A stretch of DNA of 64,000 bases, from positions 4,743,361 through 4,807,360 of the forward strand of contig NZ_CP195793.1 in NCBI RefSeq assembly GCF_051466335.1, written 5' to 3'. This DNA comes from Planctomicrobium sp051466335. Its GTDB lineage: Bacteria; Planctomycetota; Planctomycetia; Planctomycetales; Planctomycetaceae. The notes beneath the pieces are model-generated. The model searched no databases, was not told where the DNA came from, and was given only the letters and a program-made list of their open reading frames with translations. Position 1 is the stretch's first letter. Every line of letters begins with the position of its first letter. Below are positions 19,961 to 27,947 of this stretch, in pieces. Position numbers and translations under genes: made by a program.

Positions 19961-20021
19961 AACAGGGTCCCTGATCGCTCGAGGATCTCTCCTTGAGAAA
20001 TCCCCCGGAGGCCCCTGTTTT
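19961..20021 (+). terminator. Possible terminator after the zinc-ribbon gene
   Basis: Nested inverted repeats: outer AACAGGG (19961-19967) with CCCTGTT (20013-20019), inner CTCGAGG (19978-19984) with CCTTGAG (19991-19997), followed by a short T-run. The outer loop is large, so intrinsic termination is only plausible. It lies between the zinc-ribbon gene and ispA. Confidence 0.35.
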
Positions 20022-20149
20022 GCCTGATGCTTTCAATATCTGCGGATCAACATCTGTTGAGGTGGACTGTCATTTGAGTCAGAAAGTCCAAGTTTCCAAG
20101 TCAATGTAAGACGTAGCTTCATTGACGGAATTATCGCCATTTCAGTCCA

Positions 20150-21085
20150 ATGTGTACAATAACGTCGAGAGCCTCTGTTGACCCCGTTTGCAGCGAACAT
20201 CCCGTGAACCTCCACGCCTATCTTTCAGACCTGCGTCACCTGATCGAGCAACGCTTGCAAGCGGATACCGTGTTCTCATCGGCTTGCCCAACGCGTCTTA
20301 CGGAGTCGATGCGTTACAGTCTCCTTGCTCCGGGGAAGCGAGTGCGCCCCTGTCTGGTGTTAATGGCCTGTGAGGCTGTTGATGGAAAGATTCAGGATGC
20401 TCTCCCCGCCGCCAGCGCCATCGAGATGGTCCATTGCTATTCATTGATCCACGACGACCTTCCAGCCATGGACGACGACGACCTACGTCGTGGACGCCCG
20501 ACAAATCACATCCAATTTGATGAATCAACCGCAATTCTGGCGGGTGATGCACTTCTGACATTGGCATTCGAAGTTCTGGCGAAAGACCTGAAACCTGCTG
20601 AACTGGCGGCCCAGTGCGTACTGGAACTCGCTTTGGCCGCCGGCAATTGTGGAATGGTGGGAGGACAGCAGGCAGACCTGGAAGCAGAAACGAATCCACA
20701 AATTACGCTGGAAGAGCTGGAAGCAGTTCATCGAAGAAAAACAGGAAAGTTGCTGTGCGCCGCATTGCGGATGGGTGGACTGATTGGAAACGCAGACCCT
20801 CAAACTCTACGCAACTTAACTATTTACGGGGAATCCGTCGGTTTGGCCTTCCAAATAGCGGATGATCTCTTGGATGTCTGCGGCGAACAGGACAAAATGG
20901 GTAAGGGTGTCCAGAAGGACGCCGATGTCGGCAAACAGACTTACCCGTCTCTGCTTGGGGTCGAAGAGAGTCGACTTCGAGCTGAGGATTTAATTCATCG
21001 CGCATGCGACGTCATCGCACCACTTGGCGAACGCGGTCAGCCACTGATCTCGTTAGCCCGTTATATCATCGAGCGAGACCACTAA
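20150..21085 (+). CDS. ispA: Polyprenyl (farnesyl/geranylgeranyl) diphosphate synthase
   Basis: 311-residue trans-isoprenyl diphosphate synthase that condenses isopentenyl diphosphate with allylic diphosphates. The first Asp-rich motif is DDLPAMDDDDLRRGRP (from residue 102) and the second is QIADDLLD; the GKRVRP substrate motif at ~62-67 is present. The DDxxxxD form of the first motif and its surroundings fit bacterial FPP/GGPP synthases; chain length cannot be fixed by eye. The start is uncertain: the ATG at 20150 has no ribosome binding site, and a GTG at 20204 would begin nearer the usual family N-terminus. Its stop codon abuts the dxs ATG, so synthesis of C5 units and their condensation are co-expressed. 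Confidence 0.92.
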   Translation: MCTITSRASVDPVCSEHPVNLHAYLSDLRHLIEQRLQADTVFSSACPTRLTESMRYSLLAPGKRVRPCLVLMACEAVDGKIQDALPAASAIEMVHCYSLIHDDLPAMDDDDLRRGRPTNHIQFDESTAILAGDALLTLAFEVLAKDLKPAELAAQCVLELALAAGNCGMVGGQQADLEAETNPQITLEELEAVHRRKTGKLLCAALRMGGLIGNADPQTLRNLTIYGESVGLAFQIADDLLDVCGEQDKMGKGVQKDADVGKQTYPSLLGVEESRLRAEDLIHRACDVIAPLGERGQPLISLARYIIERDH

Positions 21086-23020
21086 ATGGAATATGAGCTT
21101 CTCCCTCTGATCGGATCTCCTCGCGAGCTGCGTAGCATGACACACGAGCAACTCGTGAAGCTTGCTGCTGAAATTCGTGAGGCCCTCTGCGAAGTTGTCG
21201 CAGACCGACCGGCTCACTTTTCCAGCAATCTGGGAGTTGTTGAACTCTGTCTGGCTTTGCACTCAGTTTTCGATTTCTCACGTGATCGACTGATTTGGGA
21301 TACTGGCCATCAGATCTATCCACACAAACTGATCACTGGTCGATTCCCAGAGTTCCACACGATTCGTCGTAAAGGGGGCCTCATGGGCTACCCGAACCCG
21401 ATCGAAAGTGAATACGACCTGTTCATGACGGGCCATGCCGGTTCCAGCGTCTCGACCTCTCTGGGTCTGAAAGCTGGCGATGACTTGATGCGCCCCGAAG
21501 AGGATCGAAAATCCGTTGCCGTGATTGGTGACGGAGCCCTCCCGAGTGGTGTCGTTTTCGAAGCCTTCAACAACGCGGCCGGGCTCAACAAAGACCTGCT
21601 CGTCATTCTCAACGACAACAAGATGGGAATTTGCCCACGCGTCGGTGGAATGGCTTCGTACCTTGATAAAGCTCGCGTCGCCCCATTCTATAACGGCCTC
21701 AAACGTGACATTTCCTGGCTGCTGAACAAAGTCCCTCTCGTCGGCACTTCTGCAGCGGAAACCATCGGAAACTTCAAAGACGCTGTGAAGAACTTCATTC
21801 ACGGTGGTGTGCTGTTTGAGGAGATGGGGTTCCGCTATGTCGGTCCTGTCGATGGGCACGATCTGGTTGCACTCAAAAAATCTCTCGAACTCGTGAAAGA
21901 GATGCGAGGCCCGGTCCTTCTGCACGTCTTCACCGAAAAAGGACAGGGATTCGCGCCCGCATTGGCCAATCCAGTGAAGTTCCACACTCCAAGCCCCTTC
22001 TGCCGCACGCCAGAAGGGGACGAAGTGACCTTCACAAAGAAGGGATCCGCACCGGCGTATACCAACGTCGTCAGCGATGCCATCTACACAGCGATGAAAA
22101 GGGACAAGCAAGTCTGCGTTCTGACAGCAGCCATGTGCGAAGGGAACAACCTCGGAAAAATTCGTGAAGAGTTCCCCGATCGCTTTTTCGATGTTGGAAT
22201 CTGCGAAGGGCATGCCGTCGCGTTTGCTGCCGGGATGGCGAAGACCGGGGCCCGCCCGATCGTCGATATCTACAGCACCTTCCTACAGCGAAGCTTCGAC
22301 CACATCTTCCAAGAGGTTGCTCTGCAGAATCTCCCTGTGACATTCTGCCTCGATCGAGCCGGACTCGTTGGGGCAGATGGGCCAACACATCACGGAGCAT
22401 TCGACAACACGTACATGCGGACGTTCCCGAATATTGTCGTCATGGCACCGGGCGATCAGCGGGATGTCGAGGCAATGCTCGATTTCTCACTGACCTACGA
22501 TGGTCCGACGTCAATTCGCTATCCAAAATGTAACGCCGAATTGATTTCACGCCCCGTGACACCGCTGGAGCTTGGAAAATCTGAAGTTTTGCGTACAGGA
22601 GAAGATGGTACGTTCGTCGCCTTTGGAACGATGGTGACAACATGCCTCGCAGCAGCAGAGAGACTCGCTAAAGATGGCCTCGATGTCGGCGTCATCAATG
22701 CAAGATTCCTTCGCCCTCTCGATACCGCAGCCATCTTCAAAGCAATTGAAAACGGCTTTGTAATTACCGTTGAGGAAAGCACCCTCAACGGGGGATTCGG
22801 AAGTGCCGTTCTAGAAGCCGCGAACGACGCTGGTCTACCGACTCATGGCATCAAGCGTCTGGGAATTCCGGACTATTTCATTGATCACGGTGAACGCTCA
22901 GAACAGCTGAGCGAAGTTGGACTGGATGTCGCCGGAATGATGGCTGCTGCACATCAACTGGCAGCCCGTAAAGCAAAAAGCAGTACGCAAGACTCTCTGT
23001 CGGTCGGTGATCGTTCGTAA
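21086..23020 (+). CDS. dxs: 1-deoxy-D-xylulose-5-phosphate synthase (divergent subtype)
   Basis: First enzyme of the MEP isoprenoid pathway: thiamine-diphosphate-dependent condensation of pyruvate and glyceraldehyde-3-phosphate. The 644 residues carry the transketolase-like layout: DTGHQIYPHKLITGR near 72-86, the ThDP motif GDG at 148-150 followed by LNDNKM, VGPVDGHD, the central pyrimidine-binding domain with DRAGLVGADGPTHHGAFD, and the C-terminal transketolase domain. Two signatures differ from the E. coli type: GHAGSSVS in place of GHSSTS at ~116-123, and GDGALPSG in place of GDGAMTAG. Overall similarity still supports DXS rather than another transketolase. It starts directly after the ispA stop. 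Two imperfect hairpins lie downstream. Confidence 0.9.
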   Translation: MEYELLPLIGSPRELRSMTHEQLVKLAAEIREALCEVVADRPAHFSSNLGVVELCLALHSVFDFSRDRLIWDTGHQIYPHKLITGRFPEFHTIRRKGGLMGYPNPIESEYDLFMTGHAGSSVSTSLGLKAGDDLMRPEEDRKSVAVIGDGALPSGVVFEAFNNAAGLNKDLLVILNDNKMGICPRVGGMASYLDKARVAPFYNGLKRDISWLLNKVPLVGTSAAETIGNFKDAVKNFIHGGVLFEEMGFRYVGPVDGHDLVALKKSLELVKEMRGPVLLHVFTEKGQGFAPALANPVKFHTPSPFCRTPEGDEVTFTKKGSAPAYTNVVSDAIYTAMKRDKQVCVLTAAMCEGNNLGKIREEFPDRFFDVGICEGHAVAFAAGMAKTGARPIVDIYSTFLQRSFDHIFQEVALQNLPVTFCLDRAGLVGADGPTHHGAFDNTYMRTFPNIVVMAPGDQRDVEAMLDFSLTYDGPTSIRYPKCNAELISRPVTPLELGKSEVLRTGEDGTFVAFGTMVTTCLAAAERLAKDGLDVGVINARFLRPLDTAAIFKAIENGFVITVEESTLNGGFGSAVLEAANDAGLPTHGIKRLGIPDYFIDHGERSEQLSEVGLDVAGMMAAAHQLAARKAKSSTQDSLSVGDRS

Positions 23021-23061
23021 GGCAGTCCTGTACAAATCACTACTAGTTTAAGTCTCTTGTT

Positions 23062-23155
23062 GAATTGTACTTAAGAAGACATCACGTCCTCTCAAGTACA
23101 GTTCGAGACGGCACTTCCATTCGCTGCTCATTCAATCCGCTCCGGATCGAATGAG
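23062..23155. other. Two imperfect inverted repeats between dxs and the DUF1338 gene
   Basis: Hairpin 1: 23062-23072 with 23094-23104 (11-bp arms, one mismatch, GTACTT/AAGTAC core). Hairpin 2: 23127-23138 with 23144-23155 (12-bp arms, one mismatch, 5-nt loop). A T-rich stretch starts only about 17 nt past hairpin 2, so termination of dxs is possible but not clear. The rest of the 235-bp gap has no ORF. Confidence 0.4.
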
Positions 23156-23255
23156 TGATCCATTGTTAATGGGCCTTTTTCGGTCCGGGATTCGCTGCCT
23201 AGAGTACTACGCCCGTTTTGAGTGACCGACCTTTATTGAGTTAAGGAGATTCACG

Positions 23256-24074
23256 ATGTCTAGACATCAACTGGACGAGCTACTTCACCGACTGTGGATC
23301 GACTTCACTCAGATCAACTCGCAGGCCCAGGTCATTCACAAACTTCTTGAAGATCGCGGGGAAGCGGCGGTTAACGATCACATTGCTCTCCGCACCTTCG
23401 CCGATCCGCGAATTGGCGTCGATTCGATCGCCAGACCGTTCGTTTCTGCAGGCTACAAGAAGAAGGGCGACTACCGCTTCGAGAAGAAAAAACTCGCTGC
23501 GCAGCATTACGAACATCCGGATCCTCAGCTCCCCAAAATCTTTGTCAGCGAACTTCTTGTGCGTGATTTCAGCAGCGATCTGCAAAGAATCGTTCTTGAT
23601 CTGATTGACCAGGTTCCTGCGGATATGCTCGATTGCCCTGAGCTTTGCCTCGCTGGCCGCCTCTGGAATCTTCCGATTAACAATTACGAGACACTCGCAA
23701 AGGAAAGCGAGTATGCTGGCTGGATGGCAGCGTTCGGGTTTCGGGTGAATCATTTCACAGTGCTCGTCAATTCTCTGACAACCATACAAAGTCTTGAAGA
23801 GTTAAATGAGCTTGTGCTTCAGGCGGGTTTTCCACTGAACGTTGAAGGTGGAGCGATCAAGGGGAGTGCAGAGGAACTGCTTGAGCAGTCTTCGACGATC
23901 GCCTCGAAGGTCGAGGTGGAGTTCGCCGACGGGAAGCTTCTCATTCCCGGCTGTTACTACGAATTCGCGAGACGTTACGCCCAGGCAGATGGAACCCTGT
24001 TCAGCGCCTTTGTCACTACGAGCGCCGACAAGATTTTTCAAAGCACCGATCGTCAGGCCTCACCCACAAGCTAG
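23256..24074 (+). CDS. DUF1338 (HglS/YdcJ-like) putative Fe(II) dioxygenase/decarboxylase
   Basis: 272 residues of the DUF1338 family, whose characterised members (HglS) convert 2-oxoadipate to D-2-hydroxyglutarate using Fe(II) and O2 in a vicinal-oxygen-chelate-like fold. Seen here: NDHIALRTF with His 42, GWMAAFGFRVNHFTV with His 166, and PGCYYEFARR with Glu 236. These match the His-His-Glu metal triad expected for the family. This is the short single-domain form, shorter than HglS/YdcJ, so the substrate may differ. The ATG at 23256 has a good AAGGAGAT site 7 nt upstream. It has no lysine-degradation neighbours in the window and lies between dxs and an AsmA-like gene. Confidence 0.85.
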   Translation: MSRHQLDELLHRLWIDFTQINSQAQVIHKLLEDRGEAAVNDHIALRTFADPRIGVDSIARPFVSAGYKKKGDYRFEKKKLAAQHYEHPDPQLPKIFVSELLVRDFSSDLQRIVLDLIDQVPADMLDCPELCLAGRLWNLPINNYETLAKESEYAGWMAAFGFRVNHFTVLVNSLTTIQSLEELNELVLQAGFPLNVEGGAIKGSAEELLEQSSTIASKVEVEFADGKLLIPGCYYEFARRYAQADGTLFSAFVTTSADKIFQSTDRQASPTS

Positions 24075-24449
24075 GCAGAGTTCATTTCCGCCTCAGGTTC
24101 TATGAACGCTAGGCGATCACAATAGCGGAAGTTTTCAGGCGTACTTCTGCGGGCAAGACTCCCTCGATCTACCACAACACATTTCCATTTATACACTTCT
24201 GACGTCGAACGGTGTGGCTCATCAAAATGGCGTCTATCAGACGAAATTCGTATTGCTCCGATTTTCAAGTAGGCGAATCTCAAAAGGTCGCTTACCATCC
24301 CGGGAGCAAAATGCTGCTGACTTTCACTCGCATCTCTGTTTTTTCGGAAGATCGACAGTTCTCTTGCTCAGTGAAAAGTTGCCGAAATTCTTGAAGTCGT
24401 CTGGTCAGGGCTGGACCAGACGTCAACGCTGTAGGACAGGGAGGTACAC
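24075..24449 (+). other. Leader/intergenic region with perfect palindrome upstream of the AsmA-like gene
   Basis: About 375 bp without a supported ORF. A perfect 9-bp inverted repeat (CGTCTGGTC at 24398-24406, GACCAGACG at 24414-24422, 7-nt loop) ends 27 bp before the ATG at 24450, just upstream of the GGGAGGT ribosome binding site. It could be an operator or a 5'-UTR hairpin; no T-tract follows. Confidence 0.5.
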
Positions 24450-26519
24450 ATGTCAAAACCCGAAACTGATGTCGTCATCGAACAGAACGCAACAAAGCCG
24501 AAGCGAAAAGCCAGCCGACTCGGGTTCTGGTTTCTGATGCTGTTTGTCATCGTTTGCGGAACTCTCTTCTGCCTGCCGCTGATCGCTAGCCAACTCTGCC
24601 GTTCGCCGGAATTCATCTCCATGATATCCGGGCAGCCAGCGGGAACAGTCGCAATTGGAAATGCCGCATTTGGCTGGCAAGCTCCCATGCAGCTGACCGA
24701 CGTCTCCTTCAAGGATGAGTCTGGGAGTCCGGTCGTGAGTGTGAAATCCGTCACCTACCAGCGGACCTTTTGGGAACTGCTGACTGGAAAGTCCTCACAT
24801 CTCAAACTCGACCTCGACGGGCTTCAGCTAAAGATTGCAGTCCCCGCACCGGGAACATCATCTAATGAGAAACTCGATCTTTCTGAATCGCTGAACATGG
24901 CCAATGAGACGAAGATTCCCTCCGCTCCTCAGCCTATGGAATTGAACCTGACGAACTGTTCCATCGAATTTCAGAACGCAGAACGTCAACCGGTCGAATC
25001 ATGGAAGGGCATCACTGCTTACTATCGACTGAACAAAACGGACGAGAGTACGCAGGAAGTGAGGGTCTCCGTACCTGCCGATCCTGCAACCTCACAAGGG
25101 CCGATCCAACTTCAGGCGCTCTGGACCAAAAAGGCCGATGCAGAAGGAACTGAGACTCTTCAGATCGAAGGGGGCGGGCAACAGGTCTCCCTCATCGCAG
25201 CGAATCTTTGGCTCGAAAAATACCTCGGCAAAGATCATGGTCTTGAAACTTGTACTGGAAGTCTTCAGGGTGAGTTCCTCCGGAACGTCTCGCACGGGTG
25301 GAAAGCGAAAGCGAAGTTGCGACTTCAGGACAAACCTGATCAAAGTCCGGTTCAGCAGGTCGCATTCTTACAGAACCCACCCGGTTCAGTGGATCTCGAA
25401 GTCGATGGCGAGTATTCGAAACCGGCTGATGAACTCAGCATCTCCAGACTTTATCTCTCAGCGGCAAACGCGGCCGTCGATCTCAAAGGAAAAGTGTCGC
25501 AGGTTTCGGGACCTCAGATTCTGAACGTGCTCGCGAATGTTCGCGCTCCCGGTACTGCAATTATTGATCTTCTCCCGGCTGAGATTCGTGAAAAAGTTGA
25601 GATTGAGGGGATTCAACTCTCGCAGGTCACCGTTGATGGGGCATTGGCTCCGAAAGAAGGGGAGCCTGCCCAACCACTGTCCTACTCCCTCATCGCAAGT
25701 TGGGACCGCGTTGCTGCCTATGGCCTGGAATCACGCAACGGGAAGATGAAAATCAGCCTGAGCGAAGGTGTGGTTCGCGCAGAACCTCTCGACGTTCCTG
25801 TCAGTGGTGGACGACTCATTTCGCTTCCCGCCTATGACACCCGAACCGAACCACCAACGCTCCTGTTTACGCAGGGCGTCATCCTCGAAAACGTGAATCT
25901 GAGCGAAGAGATCTGCCGCGACTGGCTGTTGTATGTCTCACCAACACTCGCAGATGCCACCCGGGCTGATGGACAGTTTTCACTCTCGATGAACGCTGGA
26001 AATCTTGTCATCGGTCAGTACGAAAAAGCATCAGTTGGAGGGGTGCTCCGCATTCAGAATGGCCAGGTGCGTCCCGGTCCCCTTGCCATGCAAATCGTGC
26101 AGCAAGTCGAGCAAATCCAGCTTATGCTGAACCGCCCAAATGAACCACTGGCTGAGAAGGCCTTCATCCAGATTCCAGAGGAAGAGATCCGGTTCCAACT
26201 GCACGAAGGACGCGTATACCACGAAAACTTCGCCGCCCTTATTGGTGGAATGCAAATGACAACTGCAGGTTCTGTCGGTCTGGACAAGACTCTGGCAATG
26301 AAGGTCAATCTCTATTTGCCTGAGAAGTGGTTAGATCCGAATCGACCAGTCTTGAAAGCAATCGCGAGTGAGCCAATTCCATTCACGGTCACAGGAACGA
26401 CAAGCGACCCCAAAATCGATGCTCGGGCGACTGCGGAGTTTGGCAAGAACATCGGCGTTAAAGCCGGAATTGGTTTGATTGAAAAGCTGATTGAGAAAAG
26501 GCAAAACAAGAATCGCTAG
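24450..26519 (+). CDS. AsmA-like inner-membrane-anchored envelope protein
   Basis: 689 residues. A positively charged N-terminus is followed by one membrane helix (~27-48, FWFLMLFVIVCGTLFCLPL), then a long beta-rich periplasmic region with the rhythm of AsmA/YhdP-type proteins: repeated D-G-L-x-L strands such as LKLDLDGLQLKI, and the C-terminal block PFTVTGTTSDPKIDARAT, which resembles the AsmA C-terminal motif. AsmA-family proteins are implicated in phospholipid transport between the membranes; that role is inferred here from architecture only. The start is the ATG at 24450 with GGGAGGT upstream. The GH15-like gene follows after 47 bp and may be co-transcribed. Confidence 0.7.
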   Translation: MSKPETDVVIEQNATKPKRKASRLGFWFLMLFVIVCGTLFCLPLIASQLCRSPEFISMISGQPAGTVAIGNAAFGWQAPMQLTDVSFKDESGSPVVSVKSVTYQRTFWELLTGKSSHLKLDLDGLQLKIAVPAPGTSSNEKLDLSESLNMANETKIPSAPQPMELNLTNCSIEFQNAERQPVESWKGITAYYRLNKTDESTQEVRVSVPADPATSQGPIQLQALWTKKADAEGTETLQIEGGGQQVSLIAANLWLEKYLGKDHGLETCTGSLQGEFLRNVSHGWKAKAKLRLQDKPDQSPVQQVAFLQNPPGSVDLEVDGEYSKPADELSISRLYLSAANAAVDLKGKVSQVSGPQILNVLANVRAPGTAIIDLLPAEIREKVEIEGIQLSQVTVDGALAPKEGEPAQPLSYSLIASWDRVAAYGLESRNGKMKISLSEGVVRAEPLDVPVSGGRLISLPAYDTRTEPPTLLFTQGVILENVNLSEEICRDWLLYVSPTLADATRADGQFSLSMNAGNLVIGQYEKASVGGVLRIQNGQVRPGPLAMQIVQQVEQIQLMLNRPNEPLAEKAFIQIPEEEIRFQLHEGRVYHENFAALIGGMQMTTAGSVGLDKTLAMKVNLYLPEKWLDPNRPVLKAIASEPIPFTVTGTTSDPKIDARATAEFGKNIGVKAGIGLIEKLIEKRQNKNR

Positions 26520-26566
26520 CAATTCGCAGTTGCGATTCGATCGGGCACCTAATCAGGCAGAAATAC

Positions 26567-27862
26567 ATGTCAACGGTCCGTCCTGGAATGACTCCAGATC
26601 TCTCCTTGAGCGACTTTCCAACTGAGCAGGAAGTCGATCAGGTGATTGCCTACCTCGAAGCGCAGGGAACCTTTCAGTTTCCCACGATTTCCACAGGACT
26701 GTTCTCCGCTGCGGCAGCCGAAAACCCGGAGTTTCGCCTGACAGGCTATCAGTACATCTGGACGCGGGATAATTGCCACATTGCCCACGCGCTGTGGATT
26801 GCTGGCAAGAAAGAAATTGCAGCCAAGGCTGTTCGATCTTTGTTGACCTTCTACTCCAAGCACGCCTTCAAATTCAGTGCGATCATCGATGGCGAGACGA
26901 ATTCCACCGACCCGATGAATCGCCCCCATATCAGGTTTGATGGAGAATCGCTGAATGAAATCGAAGTCCGCTGGGCACATGCGCAGAACGACGCTTTGGG
27001 CTACACGCTGTGGCTGGCCTGCAAGCTCATTCGTTCCGGCGACCTGATTGCCACCGAGTCGACGTTGCAACTCTTCAATCTGTTCGTTCGGTACTTCGCC
27101 AAAATCCGTTACTTCGAAGATGAGGATAGTGGTCACTGGGAAGAATCCCGAAAAATCGAAGCGAGCAGCATCGGCCCAGTCGTCGCTGGACTTCAGGAGC
27201 TGAGATCACATCTCTCAGAACAACATTCCAATGAGGTTGACCTCGTCCTCTTGAACGAACTGATCGATCAAGGCTGGCGCTCCCTGCACGAAATTCTGCC
27301 TGCCGAGTGCATTCAATCGGACCCCACAAAGGGGAGACGATACGACGCTGCACTTCTCTTTCTGATTTACCCGTTGAAACTGATCACTGGTGAGCTGGCC
27401 ACCCAGATCATGGACGAAACCGTTGAACATCTCGGCGGGCCGATCGGGATTCGACGGTATAACGGCGACTCCTATTGGTGTGCCAATTACCGGGAGCTTC
27501 TGTCAGCAGAGGTCCGGACGACTGATTTCAGCGATGACATGAGCGTTCGAGATCGCCTGCTCAAGCCGGGCGAAGAGGCTCAGTGGTGCATCTTCGATCC
27601 CATCCTGTCAGTCATTTACGGAAATCGATTTCAGGAAAGTGGGCAGGTTGAAGACGCACAGAAACAACAGCTCCATCTCAGAAGAGCGCTGAAGCAACTC
27701 ACGGACGACAAAGGGCGGTTCCCAGCCAATCGATGTCCCGAATCCTACTTCCTTGAGAAGGGTGAATGGATTCCCAACGACATCACCCCGCTTTTGTGGA
27801 CACAGGCCAACCTGCTGCTCGCACTTCTGTCGATGCGAAAGAGTGCTGCCATCAAGAAGTAA
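26567..27862 (+). CDS. Glycoside hydrolase family 15-like (glucoamylase / phosphorylase-kinase-like) protein
   Basis: 431 residues with an alpha/alpha-barrel layout like GH15 and phosphorylase kinase alpha/beta subunits. Early motif GYQYIWTRDNCHIAHAL (about 63-79) matches the family's Y-x-W-x-RD-N signature, and IEVRWAHAQNDALGYTLWL follows near 130. The C-terminal third has the expected helical pairs ending in WTQANLLLALLSM. GH15 enzymes release glucose from alpha-glucans, while the kinase-like branch may only bind them; catalytic residues cannot be assigned securely by eye. No signal peptide, so likely cytoplasmic. It follows the AsmA-like gene closely and ends at a bidirectional terminator. 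Confidence 0.75.
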   Translation: MSTVRPGMTPDLSLSDFPTEQEVDQVIAYLEAQGTFQFPTISTGLFSAAAAENPEFRLTGYQYIWTRDNCHIAHALWIAGKKEIAAKAVRSLLTFYSKHAFKFSAIIDGETNSTDPMNRPHIRFDGESLNEIEVRWAHAQNDALGYTLWLACKLIRSGDLIATESTLQLFNLFVRYFAKIRYFEDEDSGHWEESRKIEASSIGPVVAGLQELRSHLSEQHSNEVDLVLLNELIDQGWRSLHEILPAECIQSDPTKGRRYDAALLFLIYPLKLITGELATQIMDETVEHLGGPIGIRRYNGDSYWCANYRELLSAEVRTTDFSDDMSVRDRLLKPGEEAQWCIFDPILSVIYGNRFQESGQVEDAQKQQLHLRRALKQLTDDKGRFPANRCPESYFLEKGEWIPNDITPLLWTQANLLLALLSMRKSAAIKK

Positions 27863-27880
27863 GAGATGAATTCAAACTAG

Positions 27881-27921
27881 CAAAAAGGGGTGCACTCCAG
27901 ATTTGGAATGCACCCCCTCTG
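27881..27921. terminator. Bidirectional terminator between GH15-like gene and RND pump gene
   Basis: 12-bp stem with one mismatch (27887-27898 with 27905-27916) and a 6-nt loop. A five-base A-run (27882-27886) serves as a T-tract on the minus strand, while CTCTGTTTTC follows on the plus strand. It sits between two convergent genes and suits both, better for the minus-strand RND operon. Confidence 0.8.
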
Positions 27922-27947
27922 TTTTCAAGTCATCTCAGAACATTCAG

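Noticed and set aside
21278..22213. 311-residue minus-strand frame opposite dxs
   Set aside because: Antisense to conserved DXS motifs, with no independent domain or ribosome binding site.
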